A stretch of 64,000 nt of DNA from positions 71,168-135,167 of the forward strand of contig DFCS01000011.1 of assembly GCA_002367105.1 (NCBI GenBank). Reading direction: 5' to 3'. The translations under genes and the position numbers were made by a program. The notes under the pieces are model-generated. The model searched no databases and was not told the DNA's origin. It saw only the letters and a list, made by a program, of their open reading frames with translations. The stretch comes from Hungatella sp. UBA3048 (GTDB lineage Bacteria; Bacillota; Clostridia; Lachnospirales; Lachnospiraceae). Shown piece by piece: positions 25,907 through 33,468 of this stretch. How positions within the stretch are numbered: position 1 is the first letter of the stretch; every line of letters starts with the position of its first letter.

Positions 25907-26230
25907 TTACTTCATACCCCATTCGTCCTGCATACGGTAGGGATAAATTTGCTGGCTGCGCCAAAACCGTATCATATCCCGGATTTGGTCAACCACACTT
26001 TGGTTGTTCTGATCTCTGGTACACATCATCACTGAACCGAAGATACCGCTGAGAACGGCAACGACAGTCAGTGCCACATTTCCGGCGACCAGCCATAAAA
26101 GAGCCGCCACAGCACCGCCGAACAGGGAGCCGATTGTACTTTGCAAAAGCTCCCGTTTGCCGAAGCCGTTAAACAGTTCATTTTCGGCTCTTACGCCGGT
26201 AGGAATGTATAAACTGATTTCATTTGTCAC
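25907..26230 (-). CDS. PrgI-family T4SS membrane protein (VirB3-like)
   Basis: The product has 107 residues from GTG 26230 behind AGGAGG; the longer frame is ignored because it crosses the upstream hairpin. Two closely spaced membrane helices (about residues 30-75, LLQSTIGSLFGGAVAALLWL and VALTVVAVLSGIFGSV) and a C-terminal RSQQIYPYRM segment fit PrgI. PrgI binds VirB4 in the inner membrane channel. In this ICE it is separated from VirB4 by the methyltransferases and the whole Tad block. Confidence 0.8.
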   Translation of the reverse strand: MTNEISLYIPTGVRAENELFNGFGKRELLQSTIGSLFGGAVAALLWLVAGNVALTVVAVLSGIFGSVMMCTRDQNNQSVVDQIRDMIRFWRSQQIYPYRMQDEWGMK

Positions 26231-26266
26231 ATAGAAAGCCTCCTTCTTTGAATTTGTATATAGAGA

Positions 26267-26307
26267 AAGCTCCCTTGAAGCACAAGCCCATGCCTTCAAA
26301 GGAGCTT
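26267..26307 (-). terminator. Hairpin between the UDG-like and PrgI genes
   Basis: Arms 26267-26280 (AAGCTCCCTTGAAG) and 26294-26307 pair over 14 bases with one wobble. The T-run on the - strand is weak (TTTCTC), so termination would be partial. Confidence 0.45.
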
Positions 26308-26335
26308 TTACAGCAATATGGATTTTCTTTCATTA

Positions 26336-26974
26336 CTATCCTGCCAGAATTTCACGAACGGCGTCAATCAATGCGTAGTACAAAAAGCAGTCCTTGGTTC
26401 TGGAAGCCGGATGGGCAAAGGAAATAATGATTATGTCTGTGACCGTATACCATATTCCTCTGGAGGTACGCTTCCATTCTATACCGCTGTTCCCATAGAT
26501 ACATTCAAGAAAGGGCCTTTCCGTTCCGCAACAAATCACAAGGTCTGCATCATAGAAGGAAAATTGCTGCTTTAAGTAATTGCGGTCTGTTTGAGCTGCC
26601 AAGGACACTTTTTTATGGTCAGCCGTATAGCCGCCCGCTGCTTTTTTTAAGTTGAGGGCACAGATTTTTTTCAGATACACGCTGCGCCGTTCCTCATTAT
26701 CCTGCTCCAAATCCTCCCAGCGGATATTTTGCTCCAGATTCAAAATCCCCTCTGTCCAACGAGCCACGTTATCCCACGTTTGAGAACGTCCTCCGCAGCG
26801 CAGAAATTCTCTTAAATCCCAGCCTTCACCGCCGTTTACTTCTTTCAGCACAAATACGATTTTATATTTTGCAGACAGATAGGCATTTTCCTCTACCACG
26901 CCGTCTGTAACAATTTTGGAATCAACCGCTTTCATGACTTCAAAAAGTGCGTCCTCTTGCTCCCGGATACTCAT
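26336..26974 (-). CDS. Uracil-DNA glycosylase-superfamily-like protein (tentative)
   Basis: The product has 212 residues; ATG 26974 follows AGGAGGTGACG. The pattern KIVFVLKEVNGGEGWDLREFL, read as two adjoining parts, and SFAHPAS near residue 190 are reminiscent of uracil-DNA glycosylase-like folds (a nucleotide pocket and an H-P-S/A motif). Catalytic competence cannot be judged. It sits between two T4SS genes with no operon link other than direction. It may be a base-repair or host-defence factor, or an inhibitor of it. Confidence 0.4.
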   Translation of the reverse strand: MSIREQEDALFEVMKAVDSKIVTDGVVEENAYLSAKYKIVFVLKEVNGGEGWDLREFLRCGGRSQTWDNVARWTEGILNLEQNIRWEDLEQDNEERRSVYLKKICALNLKKAAGGYTADHKKVSLAAQTDRNYLKQQFSFYDADLVICCGTERPFLECIYGNSGIEWKRTSRGIWYTVTDIIIISFAHPASRTKDCFLYYALIDAVREILAG

Positions 26975-27042
26975 TTTCGCGTCACCTCCTGTGTATGATA
27001 AACATTATTATAACCGATCCGCGCCGCAACTTCTACCGGATG

Positions 27043-27255
27043 TTACGCGCCATAATAGTAGAAAACAATCTCTTTGATCTGCCAGATACATTCGGCAATT
27101 ACATAGAAAATCACGGTGTTTTTCGTCCGTTTTTTATACTGCGCCTGTTCTTCCTCGGCAGATTGCAGCCGGATCATGCAGTAAACAAACCGGAACACCG
27201 CCCCCAGGCGGATGAGGGAGATAACCGCCATGGAAATATCGTCAAGTGTTATCAT
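27043..27255 (-). CDS. Small membrane protein next to VirB6-like gene
   Basis: The product has 70 residues; ATG 27255 follows GGCGGTGATGG. Two hydrophobic segments (about residues 9-28 and 48-68) flank a charged loop (SAEEEQAQYKKRTKN). It lies 15 bases downstream of the VirB6-like gene and 68 bases upstream of the UDG-like gene. A small accessory subunit of the mating channel is plausible. No family recognised. Confidence 0.6.
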   Translation of the reverse strand: MITLDDISMAVISLIRLGAVFRFVYCMIRLQSAEEEQAQYKKRTKNTVIFYVIAECIWQIKEIVFYYYGA

Positions 27256-27270
27256 AATCCATCACCGCCT

Positions 27271-28113
27271 TTACTTGATTATACCCTTTGCCATACCAAC
27301 CAGCCGGACGGAATGATACATATTGTTGATGACACCCGCACCGCCGCCTGTGGGAACCATAAACTCACTGAGAAAATGCGGTGTTTTGATGGCAAGCACA
27401 ATACAGGCGATTCCCCAAAAGATATTCATATTGATGCCGATGTTCATCATCATCCCGACTCCCAGCTTGCACAGGCATATCTGCACCACCACGGCAAGAG
27501 TAGACTGAAAAAACTTGTTGAGATAGGTTTTAAATACCCCCTTGTCATTGTCCAGCAGCCCCACACAGGCAAGGGGCAGGCCGATACGCAAAATCATAAT
27601 CTCCAACCCCCGCATCAGGAACTGGAAGTACAGCACAAAGTAGCATACTACGAAAATCAAGCCGAAGATGGCCGTAACCAATCCAAGGGAGCTGATGCCG
27701 TTAACCCACGCCTGCCAGTCATAATTCGTACCCGCTCCGATGGCTGCCATCAAATCATCTGTCAGTCCCTGTGTGATATCCGCAAGCCACCCGTACAGGA
27801 CCGGAAAGCAGACCGCCACAGCAATGGCCTGAATAAAGCGGATAACAAGGTGGGTCGGCTCCACATCCGGGTCGCCGTCCGTCCACATGACATAGGTTTC
27901 AAAGCCTTTTTTCAGGAATTTCAGGATAATCAGCGACACGCCGAAGCCCAGCAGAATATCAAACAGAACGGATACCATGCTTCCGCCGCCTGCCGCCATC
28001 ATATACTGGTCGGCGTTTAAGGTCATAGGAACGAGGTCGGAAAGCATTTCATCTATAAAGGCCACCGCGCCGTTCAAGACCGCCACGATAAGCAGTACAA
28101 GGATTATTTCCAA
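27271..28113 (-). CDS. VirB6/TrbL-like polytopic mating-channel protein
   Basis: The product has 280 residues. TTG 28113 is chosen because GGAGGTG lies 7 bases upstream; the longer frame has no such site. At least five to six membrane helices are visible, including ILGFGVSLIILKFLKKGFE, FIQAIAVAVCFPVLYGWL, LVTAIFGLIFVVCYFVLYF and MGVGMMMNIGIN-type segments, and a glycine-rich GGGAGVINNMYHS near the C-terminus. This pattern matches Gram-positive VirB6-like proteins that form the inner-membrane channel. Confidence 0.8.
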   Translation of the reverse strand: MEIILVLLIVAVLNGAVAFIDEMLSDLVPMTLNADQYMMAAGGGSMVSVLFDILLGFGVSLIILKFLKKGFETYVMWTDGDPDVEPTHLVIRFIQAIAVAVCFPVLYGWLADITQGLTDDLMAAIGAGTNYDWQAWVNGISSLGLVTAIFGLIFVVCYFVLYFQFLMRGLEIMILRIGLPLACVGLLDNDKGVFKTYLNKFFQSTLAVVVQICLCKLGVGMMMNIGINMNIFWGIACIVLAIKTPHFLSEFMVPTGGGAGVINNMYHSVRLVGMAKGIIK

Positions 28114-28170
28114 ATGATTTTCACCTCCTTGCCCTGCAGGAAATCCCGCAGGGCGCATACTGCATACCGT

Positions 28171-28446
28171 TTAATCCGCTTCCTCCGCTTGAGCCGGTTG
28201 ATTTTGGTAGGCTTCCAGCACCGTTTCCTTGATGGTTTTATGAAGCTGTGGGGTAATCGGAAAGCAGATGTCCCGGTATTCCTCCGCCTTTGTTCTGCGG
28301 CTGGGCATAAACACGCCAAGCCCTTTTTCGCAGTCCACAATGCGGACTCCGGTAATCAGAAATTCATCGTTTAAGCAAACAGTGGAAATAACCTTGAGCC
28401 TGCCTTTATCGGTCAGATTGACAACAATTTTTGCTGTTACGTTCAT
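28171..28446 (-). CDS. spoVG: SpoVG-family regulatory protein
   Basis: The product has 91 residues; ATG 28446 is selected because GAAGGAGGAACCGAC precedes it. The core matches SpoVG: LKVISTVCLNDEFLITGVRIV, then FMPSRRTKAEEYRDICFPIT in adjoining parts, with the conserved MPSRR/K and DICFP motifs. SpoVG proteins bind nucleic acid and affect several regulons; ICE copies are frequent beside T4SS genes, possibly to regulate transfer. The acidic tail (EEAD) is typical. It lies between the VirB6-like and candidate pilin genes, with a hairpin upstream at 28479-28512. Confidence 0.88.
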   Translation of the reverse strand: MNVTAKIVVNLTDKGRLKVISTVCLNDEFLITGVRIVDCEKGLGVFMPSRRTKAEEYRDICFPITPQLHKTIKETVLEAYQNQPAQAEEAD

Positions 28447-28478
28447 GTCGGTTCCTCCTTCAAAATTGAAAATAAGAT

Positions 28479-28512
28479 GTCCGCCCCTTTTGCCTAATGA
28501 AAAGGGGCGGAC
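28479..28512 (-). terminator. Hairpin between candidate pilin and SpoVG genes
   Basis: Perfect 13-bp arms 28479-28491 (GTCCGCCCCTTTT) and 28500-28512, 8-base loop. The T-content after it on the - strand is moderate. Confidence 0.55.
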
Positions 28513-28524
28513 TTGTGCCATTCT

Positions 28525-28809
28525 TTAGCCCTTATAGTTGAAAAGGCTCTTGATACGCTCAGTCAGCGTGGGCAAAATCGTATCATTAAAGAGCATGTAA
28601 AGACCGGCAAGCAGCAGAGCGCCCACGACAACCGAAATTAAAATTTTCAGCGCCGTATCCACGAAGCCTTCCCCGGACTGCTGGCAAAGGACCCTGCCGG
28701 TGTTTACTTTCCACTGCTGGAGCTTTATTTTGGTGCGGATCAGGGCCTCTTTCGCTTTGCCCGCCATGTGCTGTGCCTTGGAAACGATTTTGTTCATCAG
28801 ATTTTTCAT
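28525..28809 (-). CDS. Candidate Tad/Flp-type pilin or pilin-like small membrane protein
   Basis: The product has 94 residues; ATG 28809 follows AAGGAG. A long basic leader (residues 1-47) ends at QSGEGFVDTALKI, which is followed by one hydrophobic helix (about 53-74) and a short tail (TLTERIKSLFNYKG). The motif SGEG-aromatic-[VI]-D is shared with the TadE-like protein at 15517-15918, and a Gly followed by Glu and a helix is how type IVb pilins begin. It could be the pilus subunit of the Tad system, encoded away from it next to T4SS genes. It could also be another T4SS membrane subunit. Confidence 0.5.
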   Translation of the reverse strand: MKNLMNKIVSKAQHMAGKAKEALIRTKIKLQQWKVNTGRVLCQQSGEGFVDTALKILISVVVGALLLAGLYMLFNDTILPTLTERIKSLFNYKG

Positions 28810-28853
28810 AGTGATTCTTCTCCTTTTTAATCATGGATTTTTGATTGCAACTG

Positions 28854-28877
28854 AAAAACCACAGGGGCTTCCTGCGG
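28854..28877 (-). terminator. Terminator between VirB2-like and candidate pilin genes
   Basis: On the - strand CCGCAGG (28877-28871) and CCTGTGG (28865-28859) pair with one wobble, followed by TTTTT (28858-28854). Confidence 0.6.
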
Positions 28878-28898
28878 CTTCACATGAGGTTTTCCGGC

Positions 28899-29258
28899 TT
28901 ACTGGTAGTAGCCGATAATGATGTTTAAGGTGGCACTGCCCAGCACTGCTCCGATGCAGGATACAATGGCAACCACAATGCGGTTGTTCCATTTTTTTTG
29001 ATCCATTTCGTCAGCAGCTGAACGCCGGATGCAGAAATAAATAATCAGCAGTCCCGCCACGACCGGAGCCAGCACCATAAGCCAGGTGGTGGCATCCTGA
29101 ATGAGTTTTTCCGTGCCTTTGGCAATCTGGCTGTTGCTGATGCCTCCGGCAGCATAGGCAACCGTGCTGTTTTGGAGCATGAGAAAAGCGGTGAGCAATC
29201 CTGCACCCACCGCTTTCGCCTTGGCCTTAATCTTTTGATTGTAGTGTTTAATCGTCAT
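28899..29258 (-). CDS. VirB2/TrbC-like conjugative pilin
   Basis: The product has 119 residues. ATG 29258 overlaps the end of the VirD4 gene by 11 bases. A signal-type N-terminus (residues 12-36, ending VAYAAGG) is followed by two membrane helices (about 57-77 and 95-117) joined by a short cytoplasmic loop (RRSAADEMDQKKWNNR). This is the build of VirB2-like subunits of Gram-positive T4SS. It lies directly after VirD4, before the VirB6-like gene. Confidence 0.72.
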   Translation of the reverse strand: MTIKHYNQKIKAKAKAVGAGLLTAFLMLQNSTVAYAAGGISNSQIAKGTEKLIQDATTWLMVLAPVVAGLLIIYFCIRRSAADEMDQKKWNNRIVVAIVSCIGAVLGSATLNIIIGYYQ

Positions 29259-31509
29259 CTTCACTCTTGTTCGAGCCTCCTTTCCGAAAGCCTTTTTCTG
29301 AGAATATAGCGCCCATCTGCGAAGCGAAGGCCTGTGACTTCTGCTGGGCTTCTTTAAGCTGCAAATCCTTGGCATAGTACACCCAAATATTCCAAAGAGG
29401 AATATCGCCCTTTATTTCTGAAAGTATCGGCCGTGCCGCTTCTCTGGTTTCCCGTACCAAACGGTTATGCTCTTTATCACCCAATCCGCACATCCGGTTA
29501 AAGTACCACTGTGACAGGTCTGGAGCGTTCATCATCGCCGGATGGGAACGGCTGATGACAATCTGCGACGGACGCTGTACCCTGCGGATTTCATCTGTGG
29601 TCAAAAGCTCCCTTGCCACAAGGCTGATGCTGTGGGAGCTGGAAGGGTTCACATAGCGCCCGTGCTGGCTGGATAGTTGATAAGCGCTAGTGGTGTACTT
29701 GCCCAACTTGTCACAGACCTCCTGCAAGGTTTCCTTATCGTCCGCTTGCAGATAAATCCATGTCTGGCAGTTGGATTTGACAATGGCCGCCGTTTCTTTA
29801 TCATACTTTTGGGTGAGCTGTTCAAAGCTTTGTAAAAACAGATTGAACCGCACTCCACGACCGCCTGCCACAGTCAATTTGTTGGTGAAATCGGTGAGCT
29901 TGGTAAAGTTTCCGAACTCATCCAGTACAAAATTTACCCGGCGTTCCAACCTGCCGCCCCGCTGGTCTGACTGACGCACCAAAAGCTCATAGAGTTGGGA
30001 TACCATCAGGCTGGCGATAGGATAATAGGTGGTCTTTTCATCTGGTAAAATCATAAACAAAGCCTGTTTTTTTCGCCCGATTTCCGAAATATTATAGTCA
30101 CTCTTATGGGTGACGGAGTAGACGGACCGGCTGGTGAACAGCCGCAGGGTGGTCAGGGCAGAGGTGTCGAAGCTGCCCTTGGTGCGGCTGGGTGCAACCT
30201 CCGCTATGGACATGAGCGCCCGTGCCGGGTGGGAGCTGGGCAGCTTCTTCATGTATTCGCTCATGGGTGTCTTGCCGCCCACGGATTTGCTCATTTCCGC
30301 AATAAACCAGTACACGTTGGTCAGGTTCTGGTATTCGGGCCGCTTTTTGTTATCCACCACCACGCAGAGGATTGCCGCCGCTATGGTGGATTTCTCGCCG
30401 TTTTCCCAAATCTTTTCGTTGGACACATCATCTCCCACAAGAATATTGGTGATGTCCCACGCATACATTTCCGCCCGTTCCATGTTTCCGGCATTCACCG
30501 CGTCAATAACAGGCTGCAACAGGTTGTAGCGGGTACTTTTTTCGGGGTTCTTAAAATCCAGACAAATCACCTCATAGCCCAGCTTCTTTAGAAACTCCGC
30601 TGTATAGTGGAACAGCTCTGCCTTTGGATCACTGATGACAAGACTTTCCCCCGCAAGCCCCAGCAGGCAGATGGACTGGATGACAAGGCAGCGGGTCTTG
30701 CCGGAGCGTGTGGCGCCGATGGTCAGGGTATGGGTATCCTCCGCAATGTAATGGAGCTTTTCGGACGGCTCTCCGTCACCAATACCGGCAATCTGCTCCA
30801 TTCCCACCACAATGCCGCCCTCGGAAAATAGCTGGCAGGGATCGGTTTCCTCCTTTTCTTCCTCCTGCTCCGGCAGAGGGATCGGAGCCTCCCGCGGCTG
30901 TGCCTTCTTTAAATTCTCAGCCGCAAGGTCATAATCCACCGTTTCAAAATCTTCATCTTGAACAAAGCCCTCCTTTTTCTCGTTTTCTATGGCAACGGGT
31001 GGCTGTTCTGCGGTTTCGTCCTGTACCGCCGTACCTTGCCCGGTGTCAGCCTGTGTTCCTTTTTTCTTTTTCATAAACGGCAAATCAGAATATCCGGTAT
31101 CCAAGAGTCCCCGGATCAGTTCATTTTGCGGATTGATAACCTGTGTGCCGAAAACCTTGCTTTTTTCCGCATTACTCAGCCATCTGGCCGATCCGTGCTG
31201 ATACTGTCCCACGGGGGCAGGCGTATAAATATCCTCGGCTACCCGCACAAGCTCACTCTGATAAGGCCGGTTATTCTGTACCCAAAACAGCACACCGCAC
31301 AGGCAGAGAAATCCCTCAAAGGATAAAAACAAAAGGAACTGCTGGCGCTGGGTAAAAAGCCCGGCGATGCAGTCCCATAAGGAAATCAGAGTGAGTGTTG
31401 TGTACCGGCGCGACAGCAGGCCATGCAGGGCGGCTGTAAAAAACAGATTAAAGATTGTGCCGATACCGAATAGTATGGCGCTTAATAGGATCTTTTCTTT
31501 TTTCTTCAT
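29248..31509 (-). CDS. virD4: VirD4/TraG-type coupling protein
   Basis: The product has 753 residues; ATG 31509 is chosen because CAGGAG lies 8 bases upstream. It brings the relaxase-DNA complex to the channel. Two N-terminal membrane helices (about residues 7-30 and 55-80) precede an acidic linker and the ATPase domain: Walker A GATRSGKTRCLVIQ near 264, LVISDPKAELF, Walker B NFVLDEFGNF and the later QSFEQLTQKYDKE. The long Glu/Gln-rich linker (about residues 110-235) is unusual. The stop overlaps the next gene start. Confidence 0.94.
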   Translation of the reverse strand: MKKKEKILLSAILFGIGTIFNLFFTAALHGLLSRRYTTLTLISLWDCIAGLFTQRQQFLLFLSFEGFLCLCGVLFWVQNNRPYQSELVRVAEDIYTPAPVGQYQHGSARWLSNAEKSKVFGTQVINPQNELIRGLLDTGYSDLPFMKKKKGTQADTGQGTAVQDETAEQPPVAIENEKKEGFVQDEDFETVDYDLAAENLKKAQPREAPIPLPEQEEEKEETDPCQLFSEGGIVVGMEQIAGIGDGEPSEKLHYIAEDTHTLTIGATRSGKTRCLVIQSICLLGLAGESLVISDPKAELFHYTAEFLKKLGYEVICLDFKNPEKSTRYNLLQPVIDAVNAGNMERAEMYAWDITNILVGDDVSNEKIWENGEKSTIAAAILCVVVDNKKRPEYQNLTNVYWFIAEMSKSVGGKTPMSEYMKKLPSSHPARALMSIAEVAPSRTKGSFDTSALTTLRLFTSRSVYSVTHKSDYNISEIGRKKQALFMILPDEKTTYYPIASLMVSQLYELLVRQSDQRGGRLERRVNFVLDEFGNFTKLTDFTNKLTVAGGRGVRFNLFLQSFEQLTQKYDKETAAIVKSNCQTWIYLQADDKETLQEVCDKLGKYTTSAYQLSSQHGRYVNPSSSHSISLVARELLTTDEIRRVQRPSQIVISRSHPAMMNAPDLSQWYFNRMCGLGDKEHNRLVRETREAARPILSEIKGDIPLWNIWVYYAKDLQLKEAQQKSQAFASQMGAIFSEKGFRKGGSNKSEDDD

Positions 31510-32189
31510 CGGCAAAGCTCCTGATCCGGTTCTGCGGCAGGCTGCATAGCGGCGTCAAATTCGGGATAAGCCTGTCTGATGCAGTCCAGCATTTCGGGCT
31601 TTGGAACACCCCACACATCACCGCGTCCCACCGCCATATAATCACCGTCCACCGGATGCCTCAGATGAATGGTATCGCTGTGGATATAATCAGGCCGGCA
31701 GCCGGGGCCGTGGGTCACAAGCCATATCTGGTTGCGGGGCGTCCGAAACTCCGGTTTCAGGTGTTCATGCCGAAGCACCACAAGCTGTTTCTCATAGCTT
31801 CTGCGGCTGCTCTCGTAAACGCAGTCAAACTTGGACAGAAGCTGGTTTTCATCGGCGCTGACCGGGTATGCCTCCGGTTCCAGCGGGTTTGTGATATGGT
31901 AAGCCGGAATGCCGTGCTCCATAGCAAAGATGATTTCACCCCGCATACCCTCGCTGATCTTTTCACCCATCACCCAAAGTGCATCGGCTTTTTCAAGCAA
32001 GGCAAGGCCAAGCTGCAAGCCCTGCGCTCTTTGTTCGGGGATCGTGTCATTACACCACTGGCTGAAAATAATATGGGGTGCAAGAGGCAGCACACCTCTT
32101 TCACCGGCAAGGCGGCAGTATTCCACCGCGTTTTTTATATTGGCGTTGTAATCCCCGCGCAGGGGGCTTGCAATATACACCATTTTCAA
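31506..32189 (-). CDS. DUF4406-type nucleoside-deoxyribosyltransferase-like protein with extension
   Basis: The product has 227 residues; TTG 32189 (or ATG 32183) lies behind GGAGGTGAG. The first 115 residues fit the DUF4406 fold: MVYIASPLRGDYNANIKNA, PLAPHIIFSQW, and ADALWVMGEKISEGMRGEI. This family is related to nucleoside 2-deoxyribosyltransferases. The C-terminal half (YESSRRSYEKQL onward) is an extension with no recognised family. It precedes VirD4 with a 4-base overlap. Function in the ICE is not clear; nucleotide metabolism or signalling is possible. Confidence 0.65.
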   Translation of the reverse strand: MKMVYIASPLRGDYNANIKNAVEYCRLAGERGVLPLAPHIIFSQWCNDTIPEQRAQGLQLGLALLEKADALWVMGEKISEGMRGEIIFAMEHGIPAYHITNPLEPEAYPVSADENQLLSKFDCVYESSRRSYEKQLVVLRHEHLKPEFRTPRNQIWLVTHGPGCRPDYIHSDTIHLRHPVDGDYMAVGRGDVWGVPKPEMLDCIRQAYPEFDAAMQPAAEPDQELCR

Positions 32190-32206
32190 AAGTTCTCACC
32201 TCCAAA

Positions 32207-32250
32207 AAAAGATGGGCGAATACCAGTTGCCCGGTATTCACCCATCTTTT
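32207..32250. terminator. Terminator after the MerR gene
   Basis: Arms 32207-32224 and 32233-32250 pair over 18 bases with one mismatch (AAAAGATGGG…), 8-base loop, A-run on one side and T-run on the other. It closes the MerR unit; in the - direction T7 follows, directly before the ribosome-binding site of the next gene. Confidence 0.85.
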
Positions 32251-32288
32251 CATTATACAATTATTCTCTATTTAGTTCTTCTATAGCA

Positions 32289-33143
32289 CTACCCTAAATG
32301 CACCTTTAATGCCTTTCCTATAAATTCTGCTGCTCCTTCACCGTATTTTTTATTAGTAGCATTGATAAATATAGGATTAGAAAGATAATTCTCGGCCATA
32401 AAACCCCAGTAGTTTTCTCCCATATCAATACCACTGTTCTCTTGATTGCATAAATCAATAAGTTCCTGAACCATTTCTTGTACTTCTCCAGAAGAAACAT
32501 CTTTGCTCAGATCTGCGGTAAGCCTTCTAGTAAGATCATCTGTCTTTTCAATAGATTGTTCTACATCGACTCTTTCTGCATCATCTTCTAAATATTTCTC
32601 CAAGTTCTTTTCTGAAGCTTTGAGATAGTTTTCGATGCTACCATATTGTTTGACAGCAAGTTCAATAATATCTGATTCCTTTGATTCTAATTCACTTACC
32701 ATTTCATCAAATTTATCAGTACTTCCGAATTTCTTAAAAATTTCATCAATATGAGTTTTCTTAAACTCATCTAAAGCCCGAAAATAATCACTCATATCAA
32801 ACTCGGTAAAGCTCATAATTTTTTCCCCTTTCTCCAGTTCCTCCAATAAACTGAGTAGGTCATTCAACCTATTCCGCTTCATTTGGATTAGCTCCTTTTG
32901 TCTTTTGAAAGCTTCAACTTTATCAAATTGTGGATTATCCATGATTTCTTTTATTTCTTTCAGAGTAAAGTCAAGTTCTTTGAAAAACAATATCTGTTGT
33001 AAATTTTCCAACGAAGCATCATCATATAACCGGTAGCCCGCATCGGTAACTTGCGTGGGTTTGAATAAACCAATCTCATCATAAAATTGAAGTGTTCTAA
33101 CGCTAACCCCAGTTAATGCAGAAATCTGTTTTACAGTTTTCAT
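32289..33143 (-). CDS. MerR-family regulator with TipAS-like ligand-binding domain
   Basis: The product has 284 residues. The N-terminal MerR helix-turn-helix is clear (TVKQISALTGVSVRTLQFYDEIGLF), followed by the wing (YRLYDDASLENLQQ) and a long coiled-coil (about 75-120). The C-terminal part (about 150-284, including GSIENYLKASEKN and NYWGFMAENYLSNP) fits the TipAS antibiotic-binding fold. Such proteins sense thiopeptides or other drugs and activate resistance genes. No efflux gene lies beside it, so its target here is probably its own promoter. The gene is more AT-rich than its surroundings, and it is framed by its own promoter and terminator. Confidence 0.85.
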   Translation of the reverse strand: MKTVKQISALTGVSVRTLQFYDEIGLFKPTQVTDAGYRLYDDASLENLQQILFFKELDFTLKEIKEIMDNPQFDKVEAFKRQKELIQMKRNRLNDLLSLLEELEKGEKIMSFTEFDMSDYFRALDEFKKTHIDEIFKKFGSTDKFDEMVSELESKESDIIELAVKQYGSIENYLKASEKNLEKYLEDDAERVDVEQSIEKTDDLTRRLTADLSKDVSSGEVQEMVQELIDLCNQENSGIDMGENYWGFMAENYLSNPIFINATNKKYGEGAAEFIGKALKVHLG

Positions 33144-33236
33144 ATTCTAGTCACCCTCCTTTCCGTGATTTTGAGATGAGATTTTCGAAAAAGATTACAC
33201 CTATATTGTTTGTAAGCTACTCATCTCTATTTATTA

Positions 33237-33267
33237 AGAATAACCTATCACGTTACGTGAGAGTCAA
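33237..33267 (-). promoter_or_regulatory. MerR-type promoter with 19-base spacer and operator palindrome
   Basis: On the - strand TTGACT (33267-33262) and TATTCT (33242-33237) are 19 bases apart, the long spacing typical of MerR-activated promoters. A 13-bp palindrome TCACGTTACGTGA (33248-33260 on +) is centred in the spacer. The start codon of the MerR gene is 94 bases downstream. Confidence 0.8.
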
Positions 33268-33360
33268 TACTTTATTTAAAACTTTTAAAACTTTTAGCAA
33301 AAACCATTCTGTAATATACTTCCAAGTCCTGTGGCATGATAAATTCAAACCGACAGGGTA

Positions 33361-33456
33361 CTACTGGCTTACCACTATAAAGAATAGTAAAAATAGTAAA
33401 AGCAGCGATATGCCAGCTAACAGCAAATCTTCTTTGTTCAGCTTCTTTTTAACCAT
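33361..33456 (-). CDS. Possible 31-residue single-helix membrane peptide
   Basis: ATG 33456 lies 12 bases after the stop of the upstream gene, with AGAGATG as a weak ribosome-binding site. The product begins MVKKKLNKED, then has one hydrophobic helix (LLLAGISLLLLFLLFFIVV) and stops. Basic head and single helix are usual for small regulatory or anti-lysis peptides. No family recognised; the remaining bases of the gap (33144-33360) hold only the MerR promoter. Confidence 0.4.
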   Translation of the reverse strand: MVKKKLNKEDLLLAGISLLLLFLLFFIVVSQ

Positions 33457-33468
33457 AGCACATCTCTT

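Noticed and set aside
26947..28020. 357-codon + strand open frame opposite the VirB6-like gene
   Set aside because: The - strand protein has consistent membrane helices and start signals; the + frame is His/Gln-rich shadow sequence.
30106..30591. 161-codon + strand open frame opposite the VirD4 gene
   Set aside because: Antisense to a strongly conserved coupling protein, no start signals.
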